DNA of 64,000 nt from JAYPHU01 sp964611435 (GTDB lineage Bacteria > Pseudomonadota > Alphaproteobacteria > Rhodospirillales > UBA2165). The stretch spans positions 62,001 through 126,000 of the forward strand of contig CAZSXT010000003.1 of NCBI GenBank assembly GCA_964611435.1. The letters run 5' to 3'. The notes beneath the pieces are model-generated. The model made no database searches. It saw only the letters and a program-made list of their open reading frames with translations, and was not told the origin of the DNA. The translations under genes were made by a program, and so were the position numbers. Positions within the stretch are counted from its first letter, which is position 1, and each line of letters starts with the position of its first letter. Of the stretch, positions 33,406 to 45,105 are shown in pieces.

Positions 33406-34479
33406 TTATTTTAGGGAATTCCCCAGATTCCGGGCTAAAAACCGCGCAATTTTCCGTGAACCGGACGGCATCGTGTGCACGCTGTCATAGAAATCCCGAG
33501 GCCCGAACTCCAACTCACCTGCCAAATCGATACAGCGCAAAGACAATTCGCCGCAAACCGCCAGTGTGACATCATTGAACAACTGCATGGTCAGCAGCCC
33601 GCGGTTGGAAATCTTTTCACCCGCCCCCTTCTGGACCAGGGCATTTAGCTCACCATCGTCATAGCGATAGTCGCCACGGGGTTGCGTCACGTAGACCGGC
33701 TGGGCCCCGAAACGCCGAATGCGGGACGCCAGTGTGCGGAGCCGTTTGCGGTACTCGGTCAGCGCTGGGCCCAGCTCCTCCTTTACCTTCTCTTCGCCTA
33801 CCCAATCGTTCACCGGTTTCCACGTGCCTGTGCGATAAGAATTTGCCCCATGCATCAGCCGGGTGCGCTGCGCCACGAACATGCCGCGAATGCGCCGGAA
33901 CTGGTTATACAGCACACTGTGATTCATGATGTACTGGCGAAGCTGCCGGGAATGTTCAGGCGACTGCATCGTGTCGTATTGTTCCCGGCTGTCACCCACG
34001 GCAACATCGTTGATCCCCACATAGGCCAGGACGATGTCCGGTCTCAGTCGGGGAATATTGGGAAACCAGAGATCAAAGGCCGCGATATGGCCGACGGTAG
34101 ACTGCCCATCCACCGCTGCGTTTACCACAGAGACATTCCGCCCTGCCGCTTTGAGCGCTTTTTGAAGCTGTTGGACCCAGGTCTCCGTATCGTCGAGAAA
34201 ACGCTCATTGGTCGTACTACCGCCAATGGCCAAGATGCCGATATTGGCGGGATTGCCGCCATAGTCGCCACGCAGTCCGTGCTCATCCCGCGTATAGGTG
34301 ATCACCTTGCCGGGCGAAATAAATTCCGACACATCGAAATAGCGGGTCTCGTTGCGAGGGACGTTGAGGATGCTGTAGCTCGGCCCAAAAATCCAATTGC
34401 CGAAAATCAATTCGGCCGCGACCAGAACGATCACGATCAGTCCGGCATTGATTCCGATGATCCGGCCAAAGCGTTTCAT
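33406..34479 (-). CDS. SGNH/GDSL-type hydrolase, membrane-anchored
   Basis: A 357-residue protein with one N-terminal membrane anchor (about residues 8-26, IGINAGLIVIVLVAAELIF). Blocks of the SGNH hydrolase fold are visible: nucleophile Ser in AIGGSTTN, Asn in VGINDV and the C-terminal Asp/His pair in YDSVHTMPSG. It would be a periplasm-facing esterase or acyltransferase-related enzyme acting on a polysaccharide or lipid. No operon partner. It is divergent from the amidohydrolase gene at 34598. Confidence 0.8.
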   Translation of the reverse strand: MKRFGRIIGINAGLIVIVLVAAELIFGNWIFGPSYSILNVPRNETRYFDVSEFISPGKVITYTRDEHGLRGDYGGNPANIGILAIGGSTTNERFLDDTETWVQQLQKALKAAGRNVSVVNAAVDGQSTVGHIAAFDLWFPNIPRLRPDIVLAYVGINDVAVGDSREQYDTMQSPEHSRQLRQYIMNHSVLYNQFRRIRGMFVAQRTRLMHGANSYRTGTWKPVNDWVGEEKVKEELGPALTEYRKRLRTLASRIRRFGAQPVYVTQPRGDYRYDDGELNALVQKGAGEKISNRGLLTMQLFNDVTLAVCGELSLRCIDLAGELEFGPRDFYDSVHTMPSGSRKIARFLARNLGNSLK

Positions 34480-34597
34480 CCCTAGGCAATAGCCTGTTTA
34501 GACGCGGGAATAAAGTCCTGGGGTCACATTGACCCTGGACCTCCCCAGCTTAAGCGCCGAAAATGCGGCTCTCTCAGGGAAGCAGGAAATAAACAAT

Positions 34598-35599
34598 ATG
34601 ACCATTGATACCCATACCCACTACATCACCGCCGATATGCGGACCGCGTTCAAGCAGCGCACGGAACCACCGTTTATCGATGAAACAGATGATGGCCGGG
34701 ATCGTTTTCATATGCCCATCGGCCACCTCATCTTGAACGACGCCTATTATGATATGGACGCCCGGGTCGCCTTCATGGACGACGTGGGCGTCGACCGGCA
34801 AATTCTGTCCTTCCCCGGCCTGTTCGGTCTGGACAGTCTCCCGGTGGCGGATTGTTTTTCGGTGATCCAAGGTTTCAACGACCACGTCTCGGCGCTCAGC
34901 AAACAACACCCGGACCGGTTCTCCGGTCTGGCCGCGCTGCCGTTTGCCGATATCGATTTATGTGTAGAGGAATACAAGCGCGCCCGGACGGAACTCGGTC
35001 TGATCGGGGCCATTCTGCCGGTAAATACGCTGGTCAGCAAAGACCATGCGGAACGCCTGGCGCCCATCTTTGCCGCCGCGCAGGAGCTCGGCGGGCATTT
35101 GTTTGTCCATCCCGGCCGCCGCCCCGACGAGGTGCCGGCACCCGGCGCCGCGCCCAAGGGCCCGCCCTTCGCCGACAGCATGGCGGCCCGCCAGGCCCTG
35201 GCCGTGCAGGATCGCTGTTCGGCCGCCATGGTCACTCTGATCTTCACCGACTTCCTGGACGCCTATCCGGACGTCACCCTGCATGTGGCCAACCTGGGCG
35301 GCACCCTGCCCATGGTGGTGGAGCGGATGGATCAGGTGAATGTCACCCGCAGCCCCGACAAACCCATGCCGTCGTCGCTCTTGGACAAAGTCTATGTGGA
35401 TTGTTCGTCCCTGGGCCCACGATCCATCGAGATCGCCGCGGCCTTCTACGGCGCGGACAAAATCCTGCTGGGCACCGACTGCCCCATTTTCATGACCCAA
35501 TGGTCCCTGGACGCCATCAACGACGCCAAGATCAGCGAAGACGAGAAGGAACTGATCCGCCACGGCAACGCGGCGAGACTGTTGGAGAGTTATCTGTAG
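34598..35599 (+). CDS. amidohydrolase-2 family protein (ACMSD-like)
   Basis: A 333-residue TIM-barrel amidohydrolase with the metal ligands HTH (TIDTHTHYI), His in LFVHPGR, His in LHVANLGG and Asp in LLGTDCPIF. It belongs to the nonoxidative decarboxylase/hydrolase branch, like the protein at 20602, but the two are not close copies. ATG at 34598 is chosen because the domain starts there; an upstream start at 34529 would add 23 residues without family resemblance. The acid substrate is unknown. Confidence 0.87.
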   Translation: MTIDTHTHYITADMRTAFKQRTEPPFIDETDDGRDRFHMPIGHLILNDAYYDMDARVAFMDDVGVDRQILSFPGLFGLDSLPVADCFSVIQGFNDHVSALSKQHPDRFSGLAALPFADIDLCVEEYKRARTELGLIGAILPVNTLVSKDHAERLAPIFAAAQELGGHLFVHPGRRPDEVPAPGAAPKGPPFADSMAARQALAVQDRCSAAMVTLIFTDFLDAYPDVTLHVANLGGTLPMVVERMDQVNVTRSPDKPMPSSLLDKVYVDCSSLGPRSIEIAAAFYGADKILLGTDCPIFMTQWSLDAINDAKISEDEKELIRHGNAARLLESYL

Positions 35600-35653
35600 G
35601 GTCTTGGTTCAGCTGTTTCGTCCGTTAGCAGATGCAAATCAGCCAAAATCGAG

Positions 35654-35677
35654 CACCCTGTTTTTAGACAGAGGGTG
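35654..35677. terminator. bulged hairpin between convergent genes
   Basis: CACCCTGT and ACAGagGGTG pair as an 8-bp stem with a 2-base bulge around TTTTAG. It is placed between the amidohydrolase stop (35599) and the GMC oxidoreductase stop (35692), so a two-way terminator is plausible, although no long U-tract is present. Confidence 0.4.
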
Positions 35678-35691
35678 ACCCAAAGAAGACT

Positions 35692-37293
35692 TCACCCTGC
35701 CGAGATCAGGTCAGCAGCTTTTTCGCCGATCATGACGGCGGGGGCATGAGTATTGCCGCCCGTCACATGGGGCATGACAGAACAATCCGCAATACGAAGC
35801 CCATTGATCTGACTTACCCGCAACGCGCCATCCACCACGGCACCATCATCGATCCCCATTCGGCATGTGCTCGTGGGATGTAGTGAAGAACCGGCATTAA
35901 GGCGAAGCCAAGCCTCTAGCTCTTCATCTGATGAACTTTCGTCACCAGGAGATATCTCCGTCTCGATGATCTCAGCGAGTGGAGTTTGGCGGAATATCTT
36001 GCGCGTCACTTTTAGCCCATCCCTGAGAACCTGAAGGTCCACGGGGTCATCAAAAAAGTTCATGCTGATACGGGGTGGATCAGCCGGATTATTAGACCGG
36101 AGGCGGACGCATCCTCTGCTTCTAGGATGGACCGCCGAGACCCGGCAAGCGAAGCGAGGGCCGAGTGCAGGTTGGATGCCGGGGAACCACAGATTGGCCT
36201 GTGGTGAGACCGGACTAAACAACATTTCGATATCAGGCCTGTCGCTCTCAGGTAGAACACGAACAAACCCAATGGCACTAACCGGTATCGTGGCGCCATC
36301 TCCATCCCTCTTGAGCCTCCACCTAATCACCTTTCGCATGACACGATCCCAGCGAAGCTCGCTGTCAAATGACATCGGTTTCTTTAAGGCAACTTGGAAG
36401 ACAGCATCCGGATGGTCCTCTAGGTTTTCCCCTACTTCGGGAAGGTCCAAAACAGGTGAAATATCCATTGATTGAAGATGTTCGGCGGGTCCTATACCGG
36501 AGAGCATTAGAATTTGAGGAGAATGGTAGGTGCCCGCTGATAAAATAATTTCTCCGTCAGAGCCTGCCGTCGAAACCTGACCATCCTTGATATACTCAAC
36601 AGCTACTGCACGCTTCTCTTCGATGACAATCCGTTTGACCAAGGCCGAATGGATGATTGTGAGATTTGTGCGGGACAAGGCAGGACGAATAAACGCAGCG
36701 GCACTGGATTGCCGGATACCGTCTCCGATATTGAATTCGGTGGGAGCAATTCCCTCGAAGGGACCTGCATGGTAGTCGTCAAAGGTTTGGATATCGCACG
36801 CCTTGGCCGACTCTGAGATTAAGTCGAAGAGTGGTCCCGGGGTTGCGGACTGAGTAACGGCCATTGGACCGGACCCCCCGTGAAGCTCCGTTTCGCCGCG
36901 CCAATTTCGTTCCGACCGTTTGAAGTATGGAAGAACATCTTCATAGTCCCAACCGGACAGACCCATTTGCCGCCACTGGTCGTAATCTGCGGGATGGCCA
37001 CGAGCATACACCATGGCGTTGATTGCGGAACTCCCGCCCAGCCCTTTACCGCGGGGGAGAGGCAACACCCGGTCATGTAAATGAGGTTCCGGCTCTGAGG
37101 TTAGCCCCCATGAATGGTTGGGATGAAAGTGAAGTTTCTTCATACCCAGCGGCATGTTTACGAGATAGTTATCGTTTAGACCGCCCGCCTCGACTAACAA
37201 CACTCGATTGTTAGCATCCTCACTCAAGCGATTGGCCAATACACACCCAGAAGAACCGGCACCAATGATGATGTAATGGAAGCTGTCAGACAT
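35692..37293 (-). CDS. GMC-family FAD oxidoreductase (choline dehydrogenase-like)
   Basis: A 533-residue flavoprotein. The FAD dinucleotide fold is IIIGAGSSGCVLANRLSE; the GMC signatures are GLGGSSAINAMVYARG and the SAGTYHSPQILMLSG region, and catalytic His residues lie in LHPTSTCRMG and HVTGGNTHAP. It would oxidise an alcohol to an aldehyde. Codon use and base composition are clearly more AT-rich than in the flanking genes (many TTT, GAT and ATT codons), and it stands alone, so recent acquisition is likely. Confidence 0.92.
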   Translation of the reverse strand: MSDSFHYIIIGAGSSGCVLANRLSEDANNRVLLVEAGGLNDNYLVNMPLGMKKLHFHPNHSWGLTSEPEPHLHDRVLPLPRGKGLGGSSAINAMVYARGHPADYDQWRQMGLSGWDYEDVLPYFKRSERNWRGETELHGGSGPMAVTQSATPGPLFDLISESAKACDIQTFDDYHAGPFEGIAPTEFNIGDGIRQSSAAAFIRPALSRTNLTIIHSALVKRIVIEEKRAVAVEYIKDGQVSTAGSDGEIILSAGTYHSPQILMLSGIGPAEHLQSMDISPVLDLPEVGENLEDHPDAVFQVALKKPMSFDSELRWDRVMRKVIRWRLKRDGDGATIPVSAIGFVRVLPESDRPDIEMLFSPVSPQANLWFPGIQPALGPRFACRVSAVHPRSRGCVRLRSNNPADPPRISMNFFDDPVDLQVLRDGLKVTRKIFRQTPLAEIIETEISPGDESSSDEELEAWLRLNAGSSLHPTSTCRMGIDDGAVVDGALRVSQINGLRIADCSVMPHVTGGNTHAPAVMIGEKAADLISAG

Positions 37294-37481
37294 GCGAGTA
37301 TTCTACGCCTCGCGAGTGGCAGTGGCGCAAGCTCAATCTGCACGGGCTTCGAATTCCGAGACACCTAGAATCGGCACCACTGTCGTTAATGAAGAATTTT
37401 ATCTGTCTGGTAATGGCTAAACTGAGACTAGGTTGGCAATCGTATTCAAAGTCGGCTTCCTACGCGAAAGCCGCCCCGCCG

Positions 37482-37790
37482 CTAATCGACCGCCGGCACC
37501 CGTTGCCAGACCGCCTCGACATACGCCACCTCGAATAGATCGGCCTTAGTGTAGGGGTCGTTCTTGTGGAAATCCTCAACCGTGGCCCGGTCCGCGTCGA
37601 ACACCAGGATATTGCCGGCGACATCCCGGATATCGACCTTGCCGGACGTCTCCACCATATCTCCGACCAGCCCGCCGCCATAGACGATCAGCGGCAGGAA
37701 CGGTTCCTGATAGGCGGCGTGGGCCGGCTGCAGCTCCGCCCGCTTTTCGGCCATACCCGGCCGGTCTTTCCTGAACAATAGATAGCGCAT
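37482..37790 (-). CDS. YciI-family protein
   Basis: A 102-residue YCII-domain protein (MRYLLFRKDRPGM start, AELQPAHAAYQEPF with the family His, then YGGGLVGD and a C-terminal FHKNDPYTKADLFE strand). ATG at 37790 has GGTAGGGAG upstream. It is the third YciI-type gene in the window. It lies 5 bases after the GST-like gene on the same strand, so the two are probably co-transcribed. Reaction unknown. Confidence 0.85.
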   Translation of the reverse strand: MRYLLFRKDRPGMAEKRAELQPAHAAYQEPFLPLIVYGGGLVGDMVETSGKVDIRDVAGNILVFDADRATVEDFHKNDPYTKADLFEVAYVEAVWQRVPAVD

Positions 37791-37795
37791 GCTCC

Positions 37796-38560
37796 CTACC
37801 CTTTCCGCCCCAGACCCAGGTCCGGATAAATCTCCGAATACCGGGCGCCGGGATAGTAGGCGACCCCATAGGCCGGCCGCGCCTTCATGGCGGCGAACCA
37901 ATCTGTCACATGGGGCAGGTCATTCTCCCACAGATCATGGTGGCCCAGGTCTTCCATCCGGTCGATCAGGGGTGCAACACAGATATCGGCCAGCGTGTAC
38001 TGTGCGCCTAACAGCCACGGCCCGCCGGTCTCCGCCAAAGCCGCGTTCATCCGCTCGACGGTCTGGCAGATATCGCCCAGCGCCTTGTCGATCTCGGCCT
38101 GCGAGAACCCCGTTTGCCCCATACGCTTGTAGAAGTCGGTCTTGAGCGGTCGTATCTCCGCCTCGTGGGCGAAGGCCTCGTCGTCCAGGTCCTTGTAATT
38201 GCGGATCAGGATTTTCTGGAACGTGGGATAGCGCACCGCCGGGGTCGGCACTTCCTCCAAATAGCGGAGCCAGGTGCGCATCCTGGCGCGATCCAACGGC
38301 GCGTCGGGGGTCAGCTTGGTGTCGGGAAAAACCTCGTCCAGATATTCCAGGATGACCGATGAATCCACCACCGGCGTGCCGTCGTGAACCAATGTGGGCA
38401 CCACGCCGTTCGGGTTCATCTCCAGATACTCCGGCGTCAGGTGTTTGTTCTCGCCGGGCTTGAACGGATGATCCACCCAGTCGAGCCCCTTTTCGGCCAG
38501 GCAAATCCTGACCTTTAGGGAACAGGTGGAGGCCGGAAAGTTGTAAAGCTCCAATGTCAC
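37796..38560 (-). CDS. glutathione S-transferase-family protein
   Basis: A 254-residue GST: thioredoxin-like N-domain (LYNFPASTCSLKVRI, with Ser and Cys near residues 11-14, and the GSH gamma-Glu-binding VVDSSVILEYLDE) and an all-helical C-domain with the TLADICVAPLIDRM motif. It would conjugate or use glutathione on an electrophile such as an epoxide, halide or ring-cleavage product. It is divergent from the CoA ligase gene at 38680 and upstream of a YciI gene in the same operon. Confidence 0.9.
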   Translation of the reverse strand: MTLELYNFPASTCSLKVRICLAEKGLDWVDHPFKPGENKHLTPEYLEMNPNGVVPTLVHDGTPVVDSSVILEYLDEVFPDTKLTPDAPLDRARMRTWLRYLEEVPTPAVRYPTFQKILIRNYKDLDDEAFAHEAEIRPLKTDFYKRMGQTGFSQAEIDKALGDICQTVERMNAALAETGGPWLLGAQYTLADICVAPLIDRMEDLGHHDLWENDLPHVTDWFAAMKARPAYGVAYYPGARYSEIYPDLGLGRKG

Positions 38561-38679
38561 AGACGTTCGCTCCCAAGTTTGTTCGGATAGTAAGCTTCTG
38601 CCCGGCCCCCGGCAACGCTTGCGCCCGATACCGATTTGGCGCGAAAATAGCGCAAAATAACTTACACACGGGAGCGCCC

Positions 38680-40308
38680 ATGCTGGGCCTGATGATGGAC
38701 CGTCAACTGACGGTCAAGTCTCTCATCGACTATGCGGCCAAGTTCCACGGCGATACGGAGATCGTGTCCCGCACCGTGGAAGGCCCGATCCACCGCTATA
38801 CCTATGCGGACGTGCACGCGCGCATGCACCGGCTGGCCAATGTGCTGAAGGACCTCGGCGTGGGCGATGGGGACCGGGTGGCGACGCTGGCCTGGAACGG
38901 CTACCGGCATTTCGAGCTGTACTTCGCCGTCTCCGGCATGGGGGCGGTCTGCCACACCATCAACCCGCGCCTGTTCACCGATCAGATCGCCTATATCCTA
39001 GGCCATGCGGAGGACAAGGTCGTCTTCTGCGACCTGACCTTCGTGCCCGTGTTGGAAGCCTTGGGCGATGCGTTGAATAATATCAGCGCCGTGGTGATCA
39101 TGACCGACAAGGATCACATGCCGGACACCAGCCTGGACGGGCTGCTTTGCTATGAAGAGCTGATGGACGCGGCGGCCGGCGATTTCGACTGGCCGGAGAT
39201 CGACGAACGGCAGGCCTCTTCTCTTTGCTACTCCTCCGGCACCACGGGTAATCCAAAGGGGGTGCTTTACTCCAACCGGTCCACCGTGTTGCACGCCTAC
39301 GGCACCTGCTCGGCGGATGTATTCGCCTTATCCGCACAGGACTGCATCATGCCGGTGGTGCCCATGTTCCATGTGAACGCCTGGGGCATCCCCTACGCCG
39401 CCGCCATGTCGGGGGCGAAGGTGGTGTTTCCCGGCGCCGGCATGGACGGGGCCAGCCTGTGGGAGTTGATGGACGCGGAGAAAGTCACCATCAGCGCCGG
39501 CGTCCCCACTGTGTGGCTGATGCTGCTGCAATATGTGCAGGCGGAAGGTAAAGCCCTGCCCTATCTGAACCGGACCTTCGTCGGCGGCTCTGCCCTGCCC
39601 CAGTCCATGATCGAGACCTTCGAGAACGACTATGACGTCGCCTGCCTCCACGCCTGGGGGATGACGGAGATGGGGCCCTTGGGCTCCGTCGCCCATCTGA
39701 AGGAGCATATGAACGATCTGCCCGAGGCTGAGAAGATGACCTTCAAGGTCAAACAAGGCCGCCCACCCTACAACGTGGATATGAAAATCATCGGCGACGA
39801 CGGCCAGGCCCTGCCCCATGACGGCGTCGCGTTCGGCGAACTCTGCGTGCGGGGGCCCAGTGTGACATCCGGTTATTTCAATGACGATGATATGTCGGCG
39901 GACATGTTCGACGCCGAGGGCTGGCTGCGCACCGGCGACGTCTCGACCATCGATGGACAGGGCTACATGCAGGTCGTCGACCGGTCCAAAGACGTGATCA
40001 AGTCCGGCGGGGAGTGGATCAGCTCTATCGATCTGGAGAACATCGCCGTCGGACATCCGGCCATCGCCGAAGCCGCCGTCATCGGCGTCGCTTCCGACAA
40101 GTGGGACGAACGGCCGCTGTTGGTCTGCGTCCTGGCCGACGGCCAAAGCGTCGAACCGGTGGAGCTATTGAATATTTACGACGGGAAGGTGGCCAAATGG
40201 TGGGTGCCGGACGCGGTGGAGTTTGTCGACGAACTGCCCCACACGGCGACCGGCAAGCTGCAGAAAATGACGCTACGGGAGAGGTTTAAGGATTACCGGG
40301 TGGCCTGA
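38680..40308 (+). CDS. long-chain/aryl-CoA ligase (AMP-forming)
   Basis: A 542-residue class I adenylate-forming enzyme. It shows SSGTTGNPKGVLYSN near residue 190, HAWGMTEMGPLG near residue 325, TGDVSTIDGQGYMQVVDRSK, and the C-terminal Lys in ATGKLQKM. The long N-terminal part and the domain layout are those of medium/long-chain fatty acyl-CoA synthetases (FadD3/alkK-like). ATG at 38680 is preferred for its GGGAG upstream (38670-38674). It could feed the beta-oxidation multifunctional protein at 42126. Confidence 0.92.
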   Translation: MLGLMMDRQLTVKSLIDYAAKFHGDTEIVSRTVEGPIHRYTYADVHARMHRLANVLKDLGVGDGDRVATLAWNGYRHFELYFAVSGMGAVCHTINPRLFTDQIAYILGHAEDKVVFCDLTFVPVLEALGDALNNISAVVIMTDKDHMPDTSLDGLLCYEELMDAAAGDFDWPEIDERQASSLCYSSGTTGNPKGVLYSNRSTVLHAYGTCSADVFALSAQDCIMPVVPMFHVNAWGIPYAAAMSGAKVVFPGAGMDGASLWELMDAEKVTISAGVPTVWLMLLQYVQAEGKALPYLNRTFVGGSALPQSMIETFENDYDVACLHAWGMTEMGPLGSVAHLKEHMNDLPEAEKMTFKVKQGRPPYNVDMKIIGDDGQALPHDGVAFGELCVRGPSVTSGYFNDDDMSADMFDAEGWLRTGDVSTIDGQGYMQVVDRSKDVIKSGGEWISSIDLENIAVGHPAIAEAAVIGVASDKWDERPLLVCVLADGQSVEPVELLNIYDGKVAKWWVPDAVEFVDELPHTATGKLQKMTLRERFKDYRVA

Positions 40309-40315
40309 GGCCGGC

Positions 40316-41260
40316 CTAATATTCCACCGGCGCGGCTTTATCCTTGCGCACCACCATAAAGATGCCGGCGCAGACCAGCACGCCGCCGGCAATGTGATAA
40401 CTGAACAGCTGCTCTCCCAATAGCCAAATACCCAGACCGGCGGAATAGATCGGCATCAGGTTCACGAACACGGCCGCCTTGTTGTGGCCGACCACCCGGT
40501 TGCCGGTGTTCCAGAACGCCAGGGACAGGATCGAAATCAGGATCGCCAGCACCAGCGACCAGCCCAACAGCTCCCAGGTAAACGGCGTCGGGCGATAGTA
40601 GTAATGCTCGATCAGCCAAGCGGGCGTCAGGAAGATCGTGCCAAATACCAGGATCACGGCCAGCGCCGGAAACACGCCCAGACCCGCCGGCATACGACGC
40701 AGGTTCACGGCATAGGACGCGTACATGATCGTCGCCACCACGGTAATCAGGTCACCGATGTTGAAATCCAGGCTCCGGACAACCCCCAGGTCGGCCCGGG
40801 AAATCATGATCGACACCCCCGCCAGCGCAGACAACACGCCCATGAGCTGAGTTTTATTGAGTCTATCCCGGAAGAGTATCCAGGCGATGCCGGCGGTCAG
40901 CACCGGCTGGGTCGCATTGACCAGTCCTGAATTGGTCGCCGTGGTGAAGTTCACCCCGACAAACAGCAGCACCCCGCCGCCGACCATCAAAAACCCTTCC
41001 ATCGCAAAGTAACCGAGGTTGGCCTTGACGATATCCATGTTCTTGGAAATCGTCCCCCAGCAGAAGGGTAGCATCACCAACACCGCAATCGACCAGCGCC
41101 CGAAAGACAGACCCAGGGGCGGAATTTCTTGATGCACCGCGCGGGCAATAACCACGCCGGCCGACCAGAAAAACACCGTAATCGCCAGCAGGGCATAGGC
41201 TTGGCCGGGTTTGACCTTCAGGGCGCCGGAGGGTGCGTCGTGGCTGGAACTGTCGGACAT
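40316..41260 (-). CDS. EamA/DMT-type transporter
   Basis: A 314-residue membrane protein with ten hydrophobic segments in two five-segment halves, each ending with the EamA-type pattern (for example TAGIAWILFRDRLNKTQL and NLMPIYSAGLGIWLLGE). Drug/metabolite exporters of this group move amino acids, organic acids or metabolites outward. It overlaps nothing and faces the CoA ligase convergently (7 bases). Substrate unknown. Confidence 0.88.
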   Translation of the reverse strand: MSDSSSHDAPSGALKVKPGQAYALLAITVFFWSAGVVIARAVHQEIPPLGLSFGRWSIAVLVMLPFCWGTISKNMDIVKANLGYFAMEGFLMVGGGVLLFVGVNFTTATNSGLVNATQPVLTAGIAWILFRDRLNKTQLMGVLSALAGVSIMISRADLGVVRSLDFNIGDLITVVATIMYASYAVNLRRMPAGLGVFPALAVILVFGTIFLTPAWLIEHYYYRPTPFTWELLGWSLVLAILISILSLAFWNTGNRVVGHNKAAVFVNLMPIYSAGLGIWLLGEQLFSYHIAGGVLVCAGIFMVVRKDKAAPVEY

Positions 41261-41354
41261 TGCAGGGGAATTCTTGTTGTTTTGCTTCTGCGTTCGGCGT
41301 GGAATTTACGGCGCGGGACAGGCTTTGTCACGCATTTGGGGGGGGTATTGGACG

Positions 41355-42095
41355 CTAGTCCAATTCCATCGTGCCGCCGTCCATGGGCAGCGCGCCGGTG
41401 AGCCACTGGCGCATCAGCTCATTCACCGTTTCCGGGCGCTCCAACGTGATCAGATGCGCCGCCTCGGCAATCAGGGCGAGCTTGGCCTTGGGCAGGAGTT
41501 TCAACATGTCCCGGGACAACTCGGGCGGGAGAAGTTCGTCCAGGGCGCCGCACAGCACCAATGTGGGGCACATCACTTTGGGCAGGAAATCGGTCAGATC
41601 GGTCGCCGCCGACAGCGCGCTCACCTGTCGGGTGAAGCGGTCCGGGCCGACCGAGTCCGCCATGTCGTTAACGGTCTTCACCAGACGCTGATTACCCTGA
41701 TTGTCCGGCTGCAGAAACAGTTTCAGCATCTGCGCTTTCACCGCGTCGAACTCGCCGGCGGCGGTCGCGTCCAGCATGGCGCGTCGGCGGGCCTGGCGGG
41801 CTTCACCCTCCACCGCGGCGGTGCTGTCCAAGAGGCCCAAATGGGTTACCCGGTCACCGCCCAGTTTCTTGACCAAAAGCGCCACATAGCCGCCCATGGA
41901 GCTGCCGGCGATGGCAAACTTGGGCGGAGATTCGGTGAGGATCGCCTGGGCCATCTCCTCCACCGTATCGTGGCGGAGATGGGCGCGGGTCACCACCACC
42001 GTGCCGAGATCGCTCAAACCCTCGACCTGCGGCTGGAACAGCGCCTCGGTGCCGAGCAAACCCGGCACCAGAACGAGATGAATGTGATCGGCCAT
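41355..42095 (-). CDS. alpha/beta hydrolase
   Basis: A 246-residue alpha/beta hydrolase with VLVPGLLG near the oxyanion hole, nucleophile Ser in AGSSMGGY, and candidate Asp and His near LVLCGALDE and EAAHLITLERP. ATG at 42095 is chosen because GGGAGG lies 5 bases upstream. It is probably co-transcribed with the FadJ-like gene upstream (31 bases). Could be an esterase, thioesterase or C-C hydrolase. Confidence 0.85.
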   Translation of the reverse strand: MADHIHLVLVPGLLGTEALFQPQVEGLSDLGTVVVTRAHLRHDTVEEMAQAILTESPPKFAIAGSSMGGYVALLVKKLGGDRVTHLGLLDSTAAVEGEARQARRRAMLDATAAGEFDAVKAQMLKLFLQPDNQGNQRLVKTVNDMADSVGPDRFTRQVSALSAATDLTDFLPKVMCPTLVLCGALDELLPPELSRDMLKLLPKAKLALIAEAAHLITLERPETVNELMRQWLTGALPMDGGTMELD

Positions 42096-42125
42096 CCGCA
42101 CCTCCCTAGACGTCGAGGCGAAATG

Positions 42126-44231
<2,106 letters not shown>

Positions 44232-44325
44232 CTCGATTCCCTTTTATCCGTAAACCTCGCGATATGCCGGGCGGGAACCTAATGGATCGTGTCCGCCGGT
44301 TCAAACGGGGATTCTATTGTGAGAC

Positions 44326-45033
44326 CTACCCCTCGTTGGGCAGGCAGGTCACCGCGTATTCGTGGGTGATTTTGCGGCCCAGGACCGGGTCATCCAGCTC
44401 GATCCGGAAGGCGTCCATGGGACGGACGCCACCGATGACGGCCAGAGTGCCGCAATACATCAACGTGCCGTCGGCGAGATCACCGTCCGCGGCTCCACCT
44501 ATATGCTGGCTGTAGCGGCCGATCAGTTCCTCCGGCGCCAGCATGGTGGTGACCGGGCCTTCCTGATACAGGCTGGCGTCACCGCCGGTCACCGCCCAGG
44601 CGCGTAGCATAAGCTGGTCCCAGTGGTCGATGACTTCCTCATAGGCCCAGAGTTGCGGCCCCACCGGCTTGGCGCAGGCTTGCTTGGAGATGCTGACGTT
44701 CTGTGTTTCCACCTTTCGGTCGGTGTGATCGGAACCGACCCCCAGCCACATGGTTCCCTGCTGGGCGATCAGCACGAACTCCACCTCGCCGGAAGAATCA
44801 TCGCCGACCACTTCGATGGCGCCGTCGGTGGTCAGCAATTCCGCCGCGCCGCGATAGAAGATCGGCGTGGTCTTGGGTCGGGCGACGCCGATTTCCTCCA
44901 GCTCCTTGATGTGGGCCTCCATGGCCTCTTTGTTGCGGCCGGTCCAGCCGGCGATCACAAGATTATTGATGGTGATCTCGGCCTGGCGCGCCGCGCCGTC
45001 TTTCGGCAATTGTTCAAAAGTCAGAATAGGCAT
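44326..45033 (-). CDS. DUF2848 family protein (FAH-like)
   Basis: A 235-residue protein of the DUF2848 type, recognised by GVGSDHTDRKVE, SKQACAKPVGPQLW and the DASLYQEGPV region. This family shares the fumarylacetoacetase fold and is often next to oxygenases or ligases, so a hydrolase or decarboxylase of ring-cleavage products is plausible; the reaction is not established. It lies 72 bases downstream of the HpaB-type oxygenase on the same strand, so common expression is possible. Confidence 0.8.
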   Translation of the reverse strand: MPILTFEQLPKDGAARQAEITINNLVIAGWTGRNKEAMEAHIKELEEIGVARPKTTPIFYRGAAELLTTDGAIEVVGDDSSGEVEFVLIAQQGTMWLGVGSDHTDRKVETQNVSISKQACAKPVGPQLWAYEEVIDHWDQLMLRAWAVTGGDASLYQEGPVTTMLAPEELIGRYSQHIGGAADGDLADGTLMYCGTLAVIGGVRPMDAFRIELDDPVLGRKITHEYAVTCLPNEG

Positions 45034-45105
45034 GAGGTCCTCTTCAAGTGTGCTCTGCCGAACCCGGTCGGGTTTTCATGGTATTGGCGAGATGGAGTCT
45101 GAAAA

